A stretch of 64,000 nt of DNA, taken from the NCBI GenBank assembly GCA_944320685.1, contig CALUIK010000002.1, positions 248,001 to 312,000 of the forward strand. Reading direction: 5' to 3'. The translations under genes were made by a program, and so were the position numbers. The notes under the pieces are model-generated. The model was not told the DNA's origin. It did no database searches and saw only the letters and a program-made list of their open reading frames with translations. Origin of the DNA: an uncultured Alistipes sp. Its GTDB lineage: Bacteria > Bacteroidota > Bacteroidia > Bacteroidales > Rikenellaceae. Numbering within the stretch: the first letter of the stretch is position 1; each line of letters opens with the position of its first letter. Below, in pieces: positions 17,237 to 26,500 of the stretch.

Positions 17237-17668
17237 ATGGCAATCGTTTCATTCGAACATAAGATCCGCGTGCGGTACAAGGATACCGACCAGATGGGCA
17301 TAATGCACCATTCTAACTATATCGTGTTTTACGAGATGGCGCGTACCGAGTGGCTCCGCGACATGGGGCTCACGTATGCCGAGATCGAGCGTCGGGGCAT
17401 CATGTCGCCAATAATAGAGGTCGAGTCGCGCTATCTGGCGCCTGCGTATTACGACGAGGTGCTTACAGTGCGTGTAAGTCTGGACGAGATGCCCGCGGCG
17501 AAGATGGTGATTCGCAGCGAGGTGTTCAACGAGAAAGGTACGATGATAAACCGCGGTTCGGTGACATTGGGATTCATGCATGCCGATACGCGGCGGCCGT
17601 GCCGTGTCCCAGAATGGTTCATGAGTGCGCTGAATGATTACATATCACGGCAACACACAATGCGATAG
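17237..17668 (+). CDS. hotdog-fold acyl-CoA thioesterase, YbgC-like
   Basis: A 143-residue cytosolic thioesterase of the 4HBT family. The signature RYKDTDQMGIMHHSNYIVFYE near the N-terminus contains the catalytic Asp (DTDQMG) and the helix that binds CoA. Length is typical. YbgC-type enzymes hydrolyse short- or hydroxybenzoyl-type acyl-CoAs; the substrate here is unknown. It is in the dnaN-rex operon, 42 bp after ribF and 4 bp before the YhhN gene, so it may work in lipid turnover with that membrane protein. Confidence 0.87.
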   Translation: MAIVSFEHKIRVRYKDTDQMGIMHHSNYIVFYEMARTEWLRDMGLTYAEIERRGIMSPIIEVESRYLAPAYYDEVLTVRVSLDEMPAAKMVIRSEVFNEKGTMINRGSVTLGFMHADTRRPCRVPEWFMSALNDYISRQHTMR

Positions 17669-17672
17669 CCCT

Positions 17673-18338
17673 ATGGAACGGCAGGTGAAAAGAAAAGACC
17701 GCAGCCATCGGGTGGCGCTTGCCGTGTGTGTATATGCGGCGTCAGTGGCGGCATTCTTCGCAGTGCGTTATTCTGCAGTTTACGGATCTAACCGTTGGAT
17801 CGTCGCCCTGCCTGCGATTGTGGCAGCTGTATTCACTTTGCTCCATTATCGCCGCGGCGGCATATTCATCCCCTTGGCGTTGGTGGCGTCGGCTGCGGGC
17901 GACCTGATGGGGGCGCAGCGTATCTTCATTGCGCAGGTGGCCTATTTCGCGCTGGCGCATATCTTCTATATCGTCGATTTCGGCCGTATGGCGTCGTGGA
18001 GCGGGCGCCGGCTGCGGGTTGTCGCGTTGGCCGTCGTGACGGGAGGTTATCTGTGGTTGATATTGAGCCATATGAGTTCGGCTGTCGAGATGGCGGCAGT
18101 AGGCGTATACGGTGTCATCATATTCCTCATGGCGGCATGTGCCGTCACACAGTCGCGCCGCCATGCCGTATGGTATGCCGTCGCGGCGCTGCTCTTTGTG
18201 GTGTCGGATGCGATGATCGTATTTAACAAGTACGTAGGCGCGATACCATACGAGGATGAACTCGTCATGATCACATATTATGCTGCACAGGGCATATTCG
18301 CATATCTGATGATCGGCCGCGAGATTAGCAGCGACTGA
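17673..18338 (+). CDS. YhhN family membrane protein (lysoplasmalogenase-like)
   Basis: A 221-residue inner-membrane protein with about seven or eight hydrophobic helices. The AGDLMG motif (about residue 70) and later ALLFVVSDAMI segment, each with a conserved acidic residue in a helix, are characteristic of the YhhN/TMEM86 family, whose animal members hydrolyse lysoplasmalogen. Bacterial function is less certain, though plasmalogens occur in anaerobes. The frame is open from 17634, but the ATG at 17673 is 4 bp after the thioesterase stop and gives a short charged N-terminus before the first helix. Last gene of the operon. Confidence 0.8.
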   Translation: MERQVKRKDRSHRVALAVCVYAASVAAFFAVRYSAVYGSNRWIVALPAIVAAVFTLLHYRRGGIFIPLALVASAAGDLMGAQRIFIAQVAYFALAHIFYIVDFGRMASWSGRRLRVVALAVVTGGYLWLILSHMSSAVEMAAVGVYGVIIFLMAACAVTQSRRHAVWYAVAALLFVVSDAMIVFNKYVGAIPYEDELVMITYYAAQGIFAYLMIGREISSD

Positions 18339-18404
18339 CACGTTCCAATCATCCCTATCTGCCAATTGTTGCCTGCGTGTGTCAAAATGGCATTCGCGGG
18401 GCGC

Positions 18405-18419
18405 TGGCACACACTTTGT
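18405..18419 (+). promoter_or_regulatory. candidate sigma-54-type promoter before htpG
   Basis: TGGCAC-N5-TTGT at 18405-18419 matches the -24/-12 pattern TGGCAC-N5-TTGC at all but the last base, with the exact 12-bp GG-to-G spacing. A start near 18431 would leave a leader of about 31 nt. No TTTG / TAnnTTTG pair is found in this gap. Confidence 0.4.
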
Positions 18420-18430
18420 TCGGTGTGTGC
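18407..18430. repeat. inverted repeat overlapping the htpG promoter
   Basis: GCACACAC (18407-18414), 8-bp spacer, GTGTGTGC (18423-18430): perfect 8-bp arms. The left arm overlaps the sigma-54-like -24 element, as an operator would. Confidence 0.55.
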
Positions 18431-18461
18431 ATGCGAAATGAATCAAAAAAACAGATAAGCG

Positions 18462-20522
18462 ATGAAAAACGGTAAAATCGGAGTGACGACGGAAAACATA
18501 TTCCCCGTCATCAAAAAATTCCTCTATTCGGATCATGAGATCTTTCTTCGCGAGCTTGTCTCGAACGCCGTGGATGCCACGCAGAAACTCAAGACACTGG
18601 CCTCGAAGGGTGAGTTCGGCGGCGAGTTGGGCGACATTGCCATACACGTGAGTGTCGATCCTGCGGCCAAGACGCTGACGGTGACCGACCGCGGTATAGG
18701 CATGACGGCCGAGGAGATCGACCGCTACATCAACCAGATCGCGTTCTCGAGCGCCGAGGAGTTCCTGGCCAAGTATAAGGATCAGGCCATAATCGGGCAC
18801 TTCGGTCTGGGATTCTACTCTTCGTTCATGGTGGCCGACAAGGTGGAGATATTCACCCGTTCATACAAGGAGAATGGCAAGTACGTGCATTGGAGTTGCG
18901 ACGGGTCGCCCGAATATTCTATGGAGGAGATAGAGGGCGAGCATGACCGCGGCACGACCATCGTACTGCACATTGCGGAGGACTGCAGCGAATACTGCGA
19001 GGCGTCGAAGGTGGAGGAGCTGCTTAAGAAGTACTGCCGCTTCCTGCCTGTTCCCGTAGCTTTCGGCAAGGTCAAGGAGTGGAAGGACGGCAAGTATGTC
19101 GATACGGACAAGGACAACGTCATCAACGATGTGGATCCGCTGTGGACCCGCAAGCCTACGGATATAACCGAGGAGCAGTACAAGGAGTTTTACCGCGAAC
19201 TCTATCCGTTGAGCGAGGATCCGCTCTTCTACATACACATGAACATCGACTACCCGTTCAACCTGACGGGAATCCTCTATTTCCCGAAGATACGCAACAA
19301 CTTCGAGATTCAGAAGAACAAGATTCAGCTCTACTGCAACCAGGTTTTCGTGACGGATCAGGTGGAGGGTATTGTCCCCGAGTATCTGACGCTGCTGCAC
19401 GGCGTGATCGATTCGCCCGACATACCGTTGAACGTATCGCGCAGCTATCTGCAGAGCGATTCCAACGTTAAGAAAATTTCGAGTTACATCACCCGCAAGG
19501 TGGCCGACCGTCTGAAGGAGTTATTTACGACGATGCGCGCCGACTACGAGAAGAAGTGGGATGACCTGAAGATCTTTATCGAGTACGGTATACTGACCGA
19601 CGATAAATTCGCCGAAAAGGCGGAGGATTTCATGCTCCTCAAGTCGACCGACGGCAAGTATTTCACGGCCAAGGAGTATGTCGACCTCGTGAAGGAGAAC
19701 CAGACCGACAAGAACAACAACATCGTACTGCTCTATGTCGACGACCCCGTCGAAAAGCACACTTTCCTCGAGACCGCCAAGGCCAAGGGGTACGATGTGC
19801 TGGAGATGAACGGCCCGCTGGACAGCCACTATATTAACTGGTACGAGTCGAAGAACCAGAACGTGCGGTTCGTACGTGTGGACAGCGACGTGATCGAGAA
19901 ACTGATCCAGAAGGGCGATCAGGTATCGATGTCGCTCACCGAGGCGCAGCAGGAGATCATGCGTCCCGTCTTCGAGAGCCAGCTTCCCAAGGACGACAAG
20001 ATCACGTACAGTATTTCGTTCGAGGCGATGGCCGCGGACGAAGCGCCCGTGGTGATCACGCAAAACGAGTTCATGCGCCGAATGAAGGATATGGCGAAGG
20101 TCAGCGGCGGCGGCATGAGCCAATTCTATGGCCAGATGCCGGATAACTTCACCATAGCCGTGAACGGAAACCACCCGATAGTGATCGATATTCTGGGCAG
20201 GGTAGAGAAGGAGTACGGCGACAAGCTCAAGAGCGTAACGAAGAAGATCGACGCCGCCGTCGCCGAGGAAAAACGCTTCGAGGAGACGGTCAAGGACAAG
20301 AAGGAGGCTGACCTTACGGCCGAGGAGAAGTCTATGCGCGAGGAGTTGTCGAAGAAGGTCGTCACGTTGCGTGACGAGCGCAACGAACGCCTGCGCGAGA
20401 TCGGCAAAGACAACGATCTTGTGCGGCAGATAATCGACCTCGCGTTGCTTTCGAACGGCATGTTGAAGGGCAAGAACCTGTCGGACTTCATACAGCGCAG
20501 TATTTCGCTCATAGAGAAGTAA
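18462..20522 (+). CDS. htpG: molecular chaperone HtpG (Hsp90)
   Basis: A 686-residue cytosolic Hsp90. The GHKL ATPase domain (about 1-215) shows the ELVSNAVDAT helix, the DRGIGMT loop and GHFGLGFYS. The middle domain (DIPLNVSRSYLQSD with the ATP-contacting Arg, about 325-340) and C-terminal dimerisation domain follow. The middle/C-terminal region has a charged segment (about 590-660, EEKRFEETVKDKKEADL...) seen in Bacteroidota Hsp90s. No cochaperone gene adjoins. It has a terminator at 20550-20583 and an unusual upstream region with an inverted repeat that suggests stress regulation. Confidence 0.96.
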   Translation: MKNGKIGVTTENIFPVIKKFLYSDHEIFLRELVSNAVDATQKLKTLASKGEFGGELGDIAIHVSVDPAAKTLTVTDRGIGMTAEEIDRYINQIAFSSAEEFLAKYKDQAIIGHFGLGFYSSFMVADKVEIFTRSYKENGKYVHWSCDGSPEYSMEEIEGEHDRGTTIVLHIAEDCSEYCEASKVEELLKKYCRFLPVPVAFGKVKEWKDGKYVDTDKDNVINDVDPLWTRKPTDITEEQYKEFYRELYPLSEDPLFYIHMNIDYPFNLTGILYFPKIRNNFEIQKNKIQLYCNQVFVTDQVEGIVPEYLTLLHGVIDSPDIPLNVSRSYLQSDSNVKKISSYITRKVADRLKELFTTMRADYEKKWDDLKIFIEYGILTDDKFAEKAEDFMLLKSTDGKYFTAKEYVDLVKENQTDKNNNIVLLYVDDPVEKHTFLETAKAKGYDVLEMNGPLDSHYINWYESKNQNVRFVRVDSDVIEKLIQKGDQVSMSLTEAQQEIMRPVFESQLPKDDKITYSISFEAMAADEAPVVITQNEFMRRMKDMAKVSGGGMSQFYGQMPDNFTIAVNGNHPIVIDILGRVEKEYGDKLKSVTKKIDAAVAEEKRFEETVKDKKEADLTAEEKSMREELSKKVVTLRDERNERLREIGKDNDLVRQIIDLALLSNGMLKGKNLSDFIQRSISLIEK

Positions 20523-20549
20523 CTCGCGTGATCCTCCAGTTGTGGGGAT

Positions 20550-20583
20550 ACGGCATGCAGATCGTAAATCTGCATGCCGTTTT
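20550..20583 (+). terminator. terminator after htpG
   Basis: A perfect 13-bp stem (20550-20562 with 20568-20580), 5-nt loop, then TTTT (20580-20583), 27 bp after the htpG stop. Confidence 0.9.
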
Positions 20584-20676
20584 CTGTTACTGCGGTTGTG
20601 CTGCCGGATCGGCATTACGAAAGTGCCGAATTGTCGGTTTTGGGCGACAGTATGGCTGCGAGACCGAAAAAATGGT

Positions 20677-20684
20677 TACATTTG
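20677..20684 (+). promoter_or_regulatory. -7 box of the GH95 gene
   Basis: TACATTTG is a full match to TAnnTTTG, 79 bp before the GH95 ATG at 20764. The nearest TTTG upstream (20638-20641) is too far to be its -33 box. Confidence 0.5.
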
Positions 20685-20763
20685 TATGGCGGGTATGGTG
20701 TATGCTACGGCTCCGACGCCTTGCCGCATTATGGCGGGAATTACTGATCCTAAATATATGACC

Positions 20764-23175
20764 ATGAAAAGAACTTTCTTGTTTTTGGCGCTCTTCGCCT
20801 GTTCGTTCGTGCCCGCAATGGCGGCGGATGGCGGGCGGGGATTGAAATTGTGGTACACGACGCCTGCCGACGCTTCGGCTAAAGACGGCACTGATGCATG
20901 GACTGACGATGTCGAGTGGCTGAAGTCCCTGCCTTTGGGTAATGGCTCGCTCGGCGCAATGGTGTTCGGAGACGTGCCGATGGAGCGTATACAGCTCAAC
21001 GAGGAGACCATGTGGTCTGGCAGCCCGCAGCATAGTGACAATCCCGAAGCGGCGGCAAATCTGCAGCGTATACGCCAATTGCTCTTCTCGGGGAAATACC
21101 GCGAGGCAACAGAGCTGACCAACCGTACGCAGGTATGCGTAGGCGCCGGTTCTGGCCACGGCAACGGCAAGGATGTCCCGTACGGCAGTTTTCAGACGCT
21201 GGGCGATCTTTGGATAGATTTCGAGTGCAAGGACGGCTATACGGACTATTACCGCGATCTTGACCTCGAAAAGGCCGTGGCGACGGTGTCGTATACGCAG
21301 AACGGCGTGAAATACCGCCGCGAAGCGTTCATAAGTCATCCTGATCAGGTGATGGTCGTACGTATGACGGCCGACAGGCGCGGTGCCCTGTCGTTCACAT
21401 GCCGCATGACCCGTCCCGAGAGTTTCTCCACTTCGAGCGAGGATGGGCAGCTAATCATGCGCGGGGCATTGGACGACGGCAAGGGCGGTACCTATTTGAA
21501 TTATATGGCACGCCTCAAGGCGGTGGCCCGCGGCGGCGAGGTGTCGTGTTCGGACGATGCCTTGACAGTAAGCGGTGCCGACGAGGTGATACTGCTGCTG
21601 GCCGCATCGACGGACTACCGTCTCGACTATCCACTTTACAAGGGGCGCGATTATGTGAACATCACGCGCCGAGCCATCGAGAGCGCAGAACGCAAGCCTT
21701 ATTCGGCGCTGTTGAAAGCCCACCTGAAGGAGTATACGCCTTATTTCGGCAGAGTGTCGTTGAATTTGGGCGATGCCGATACAGATGAAGACGAGATACC
21801 GACCGACGAACGTCTGGAGCGGGTAAAGCGCGGCGGGCAGGACAACCGTCTGTGCGAACTGGTGTTTCAATACGGGCGTTACCTGCTCATCTCCTCGTCA
21901 AGGCCCGGCACCATGCCTGCCAACCTGCAGGGGATATGGGCAAACAAGGTACAGACGCCGTGGAACGGGGACTACCATACGAATGTGAACATACAGATGA
22001 ACTATTGGCCTGCCGAGGTCGCCAACCTATCGGAATGCCAGCTGCCATTGTTCGATTTGATTGCTTCGCTCGTCGAGCCCGGGCATGAGACCGCTCGCGT
22101 GCAGTACGGGATGGATGGCTGGGTGGTGCATCCGATAACCAATATCTGGGGGTATACCTCTCCCGGCGAATCTTCGTCGTGGGGCATGCACCCGGGCGGT
22201 ACGGGATGGCTGTGCCAGCACATAGGCGAGCATTACCGCTTTACGGGCGACAAGGAGTTCCTGCAGCGGATGTATCCCGTACTGAAGGGGGCTGTGGAGT
22301 TCTATCTCGACTGGCTCACCACTGACCCCAAGACGGGAAAGCTCGTGTCGGGGCCTGCTGCCTCGCCCGAAAATTCGTTCGTGGCGCCCGACGGCAGCCA
22401 TGCGCAGATAAGCATGGGTCCTACACACGACCAGCAGGTTATATGGCAGTTGTTCGACGACTTCGGCATGGCCAGCCGTGAGTTGGGCGTGGATGACGCT
22501 CTGGTGCGCCGCGTGGCCGAGGCGAAGGACAATCTTGCACCGACCAAGATCGGGCACGACGGCCGCATTATGGAGTGGGCCGAGGAGTTCGAGGAGGTGG
22601 AGCCCGGACACCGCCATATTTCGCACCTGTTCGCCGTACACCCGGGGGCGCAGATAAATATGTTGCAGACGCCCGCTTTGGCTGAGGCTGCTGGCAAGTC
22701 GATGGATTACCGCATAGCGCACGGCGGCGGGCATACGGGCTGGAGCTCGGCGTGGCTGATCATACAGTATTCGCGTCTGATGCGCGGTGAGCAGGCGAAG
22801 GGCAGTCTCGATACTGTATTGAGGCGTTGTGTCATGCCCAACCTCTTCATGCAGCATCCGCCTTTCCAGATGGACGCCAACTTCGGCACTACGGCGGGTA
22901 TCGCCGAGATGTTGTTGCAAAGCCATGTATATGACGACGGGGCGTACGTGCTGCAACTGCTGCCCGCCTTGCCCGATGCGTGGCCCGACGGCGAATTTTC
23001 AGGCCTCAAGGCTCGCGGGGGCTTCGAGGTGTCGGCAAAGTGGCGTGAGGGACATATGGTCGAACTGCGCATAAAGTCGCTTTTGGGAAATGATTTCCGC
23101 GTATGGTACGACGGCGGATATATCGGGACTGATGATCTCGGCAAGGGCAAGACTTGGGTGTGGCATAGCCGTTGA
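20764..23175 (+). CDS. glycoside hydrolase family 95, alpha-L-fucosidase type
   Basis: An 803-residue exported enzyme. The signal peptide (about 1-20, ending AMAAD) is followed by the N-terminal beta domain (LPLGNGSLGAMVFGDV, LNEETMWSG), an (alpha/alpha)6 barrel and a C-terminal beta domain. Residues matching the known GH95 catalytic set can be placed: Asn 407 and 409 in NVNIQMNYW, the general acid Glu 536 in SPENSF, and Asp 704 in QMDANFG. The family inverts alpha-1,2-fucosyl linkages in mucin and milk glycans (some members act on L-galactose). No SusC/SusD genes are adjacent, so it works outside a classic utilisation locus. Start chosen at 20764 because the upstream frame crosses the htpG terminator and -7 box. 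Confidence 0.92.
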   Translation: MKRTFLFLALFACSFVPAMAADGGRGLKLWYTTPADASAKDGTDAWTDDVEWLKSLPLGNGSLGAMVFGDVPMERIQLNEETMWSGSPQHSDNPEAAANLQRIRQLLFSGKYREATELTNRTQVCVGAGSGHGNGKDVPYGSFQTLGDLWIDFECKDGYTDYYRDLDLEKAVATVSYTQNGVKYRREAFISHPDQVMVVRMTADRRGALSFTCRMTRPESFSTSSEDGQLIMRGALDDGKGGTYLNYMARLKAVARGGEVSCSDDALTVSGADEVILLLAASTDYRLDYPLYKGRDYVNITRRAIESAERKPYSALLKAHLKEYTPYFGRVSLNLGDADTDEDEIPTDERLERVKRGGQDNRLCELVFQYGRYLLISSSRPGTMPANLQGIWANKVQTPWNGDYHTNVNIQMNYWPAEVANLSECQLPLFDLIASLVEPGHETARVQYGMDGWVVHPITNIWGYTSPGESSSWGMHPGGTGWLCQHIGEHYRFTGDKEFLQRMYPVLKGAVEFYLDWLTTDPKTGKLVSGPAASPENSFVAPDGSHAQISMGPTHDQQVIWQLFDDFGMASRELGVDDALVRRVAEAKDNLAPTKIGHDGRIMEWAEEFEEVEPGHRHISHLFAVHPGAQINMLQTPALAEAAGKSMDYRIAHGGGHTGWSSAWLIIQYSRLMRGEQAKGSLDTVLRRCVMPNLFMQHPPFQMDANFGTTAGIAEMLLQSHVYDDGAYVLQLLPALPDAWPDGEFSGLKARGGFEVSAKWREGHMVELRIKSLLGNDFRVWYDGGYIGTDDLGKGKTWVWHSR

Positions 23176-23197
23176 TAGCGACATCCTATGATAAAGG

Positions 23198-23229
23198 AAG
23201 CGGGCGTTCCCATGGTGGGACGCCCGCTT
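23198..23229. terminator. bidirectional terminator between GH95 gene and trxA
   Basis: Arms 23198-23212 and 23216-23229 pair along 14 bp with one bulged base and a 3-nt loop. Short T runs lie on both sides, between converging genes. Confidence 0.75.
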
Positions 23230-23250
23230 TGCGTATCGTGCGCTGCGCTA

Positions 23251-23565
23251 TTAGAGCATTGCGTCGATCTTGGCCTTGAGGTTCTCCTTGGTTGTGCCCC
23301 CCACGACCTTGTCGACTACCTGCCCGTCCTTGATGAAGACTACGGTGGGAATGTTGCGTACGCGGTACTGCGCCACTATGTCTTCGTTAGACTCGACATC
23401 GCATTTGCCTATGACAACGCGGTCGGCGTATTCGCCGGCCAACTCCTCGATGATGGGGCCGATCATGCGGCAGGGACCGCACCACTCGGCCCAGAAATCG
23501 ATTACGACGGGTTTGCCCGACGCGATCGTAGACTCGTAATTCTCGCTGGTGATTGTTAATGCCAT
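23251..23565 (-). CDS. trxA: thioredoxin
   Basis: A 104-residue cytosolic thioredoxin with the WCGPC active site (Cys 29 and 32), FWAEWC strand and the cis-proline loop IPTVVF near residue 73. It reduces disulfides in enzymes such as ribonucleotide reductase and peroxidases, taking electrons from thioredoxin reductase (not in the window). It lies 20 bp downstream of dnaE on the same strand and is probably cotranscribed with it. Confidence 0.96.
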   Translation of the reverse strand: MALTITSENYESTIASGKPVVIDFWAEWCGPCRMIGPIIEELAGEYADRVVIGKCDVESNEDIVAQYRVRNIPTVVFIKDGQVVDKVVGGTTKENLKAKIDAML

Positions 23566-23585
23566 AATAAAATTTGTTTTTGGTG

Positions 23586-26500
23586 TTATGATAATGTGTA
23601 TTTCAATTCGTTCGTATCAAGGTAGTCCATTAGCTGCGGCGTAAGGGCAACCTTGTAGCGTTTCGAGTAGAGATTAAGGTTCACGCCTTCTGTATGGTCG
23701 CAGATGGTGGTGCGCAGGATGGTGTTGCCCTTGTTGTGGCGGATGTTGTCGGCAAAGTCGTCGATAAAACTCTTTGTCAGTTCCTCTATCGGGATGGTTA
23801 TATGTATCTCCTTGATCATCGTGTCGCGCATATCCGAGAGCTGGGACATGGAGAGCACCTTGAACTCGAGTTCGCTGCCGTCACCGTACGGGCGCGGCTG
23901 CACCTTCCCCTTGATGAAGAGGAAATAATTGGGGTACATGAACGGACGGAAATTCTCGTAATCCTTACCGAAGAGGGCGAATTCGTGTGTGCCGTTGTAG
24001 TCCTCCATTGTAAACTTTCCCCAATGTCGGCCTGTTTTTGTTGTCAACTCCTGTACGGCGGTGACGATGCCGGCCACGCCGATCTCCTGTCCGTTGAACT
24101 GTTCGAGGTCGCCCAGATCGCTCAAATGCGCCTTGCACATATGGTTCACGATGAATGCGTAGTCGTCGAGAGGGTGTGCCGACAGGTAGAGTCCGATCAT
24201 CTCGCGCTCTTTGTTGAGGACCTGCAACTGGTTCCAATCCTCCGCCACGGGAGTTGTGGGGGGCTGTATATCGACCACGGCACCGCCGCCGAAGAGGCTC
24301 TGCTGCGAGTTCTGGCGTTCAGCCTGTACGCGCTGCCCGTAACGCATCAACTGTTCGATGAACGAGAGCGGGCTGCTGCTGCGGGGATCGACGGCGAAGA
24401 ACTTGCTGCGATGGAAATCTATGATCGAGTCGAAGCCGCCGGCATAGGCTATGTTCTCCATACACTTGCGGTTGACCAGATTGAAGTTCACCCGTTCGAC
24501 GAAATCGTAGATGTTCTTGTAGGGGCCGTTTTGGTTTCTTTCGTCGATTATCGAACGCACGGCCGCCTCGCCCACGCCCTTTACCGCCGCCAGTCCGAAA
24601 CGTATGTCTCCCGCCCTGTTCGAAGAGAAGGTCTGTTCCGATTCGTTGACGTCGGGCCCCAGAACCTTTATGCCCATGTGCTTGCACTCGGTCATGTAGG
24701 TCGTGAGGTTCTTAATATCCGTTAGGTTGCGGCTCAACAGTGCGGCCATGTATTCCGAAGGGTAGTTGGCCTTAAGGTAAGCCGTCTGGTATGCAACCCA
24801 CGAATAGCATGTGGCGTGCGACTTGTTGAAAGCGTACGAGGCGAACTTCTCCCAGTCGGCCCATATCTTCTCCAGAATCTGCGGGTCGTGGCCGTTTTTG
24901 CGGCCGCCTTCGATGAACTTGGGTTTCAGGTGGTCCAGCTTGTCCTTGAGTTTTTTACCCATGGCCTTGCGCAGCGTATCAGATTCGCCTCGGGTGAATC
25001 CCGCCAGCAGACGCGACAGGAGCATGACCTGCTCCTGATATACCGTGATGCCGTAGGTGTCCTTCAGGTATTTCTCCATCAGGTCGATATCGTATACGAT
25101 CGGTTTGCGGCCGTGCTTGCGGTCGATGAAGTCGGGGATGTAGTCCATCGGCCCCGGGCGGTAGAGGGCGTTCATGGCGATCAGGTCCTCGAACGTCGTG
25201 GGCTTGAGCTCTCGCAGGTATTTCTGCATGCCTGCGGACTCGAACTGGAACGTGCCGACGGTGCGGCCTTCGCTGTAGAGTTTGTATGTGGCGGGATCGT
25301 TTATGTCCACATGGTCGATGTCGACCGCGATCCCTTTCGTGTGCTTTATGTTTGCTACGGCATCCTTAATGATCGAAAGTGTTTTCAGCCCGAGGAAATC
25401 CATCTTGATGAGGCCGGTATCCTCAATGACGGAACCCTCGTATTGTGTCACGAGCATCTTCTCGCCTGTCTCCTTGTCGTCGGCGGTGCTCACTGGAACC
25501 CAGTCGGTGATATCGTCGCGGCATATGATGGTGCCGCAGGCATGTACGCCCGTATTGCGGACGTTGCCCTCGAGCATTTTGGCATATTTGATCGTATCGC
25601 TCAGAATTGGATCCGAGGACTCCTCCGCCGCTTTCAATTCTGGAACATATTCGATAGCGTTGGCGAGGTTGATCTTCTTGTCGGGAATACGATCGGGTAC
25701 CAACTTGCAGAGACGGTCCGACTCCTTGAGCGGGAGCTTCTGCACGCGGGCAACATCCTTCAGGGCCATCTTCGTGGCCATGGTACCGTAGGTGATGATA
25801 TGCGCAACCTTCTCCTTGCCGTATTTCTGCGTTACCCAATTGAGCACGCGGCCTCGGCCGTCGTCGTCGAAGTCTATGTCAATATCGGGCAGCGAAATAC
25901 GGTCGGGATTGAGGAAACGCTCGAACAGCAGGTCGTACTTTATGGGGTCGATCTGAGTAATGCCCAGACAATACGCCACGGCGGAACCTGCCGCCGACCC
26001 TCGTCCCGGACCTACCGAGACGTCGAGTTCCTCGCGTGCGGCGCGTATGAAATCCTGCACGATAAGGAAGTACCCTGGAAAACCCATCGTCTTCATGATG
26101 TGCAGTTCGAACTTCAACCGTTCGGCTATCTCGTGCGACAACTTGTCTCCGTATACCTTGCGGGCGCCGTCCATGGTCAGCTTGGCAAGGTAGTCGGCCT
26201 CGAGTTTTATACGGTAGAGGCGGTCGTAGCCCCCGAGTTTGTCGATCTTCTTCTTCGCTTCGGCTTCGCTCATGGTGACGTTGCCGTTCTCGTCGCGCGT
26301 GAACTCGTTGAACAGGTCCTCCTCGGTAAGACGCTGACGGTACTCCGCCTCGGTGCCGAACTCCTCGGGTATCGAGAAGGTAGGCATGATGGGAGCATGG
26401 TCGATTGAGTAGTTCTCGACCTGATTGCATATGTCCACAGTGTTTGTCAGCGCTTCGGGAGTATCGCCGAATATGGCGTTCATCTCGGCGCGCGTTTTCA

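Noticed and set aside
24816-26408. A 530-codon plus-strand frame inside dnaE
   Set aside because: Shadow of dnaE; composition is low in normal protein motifs and no promoter precedes it.
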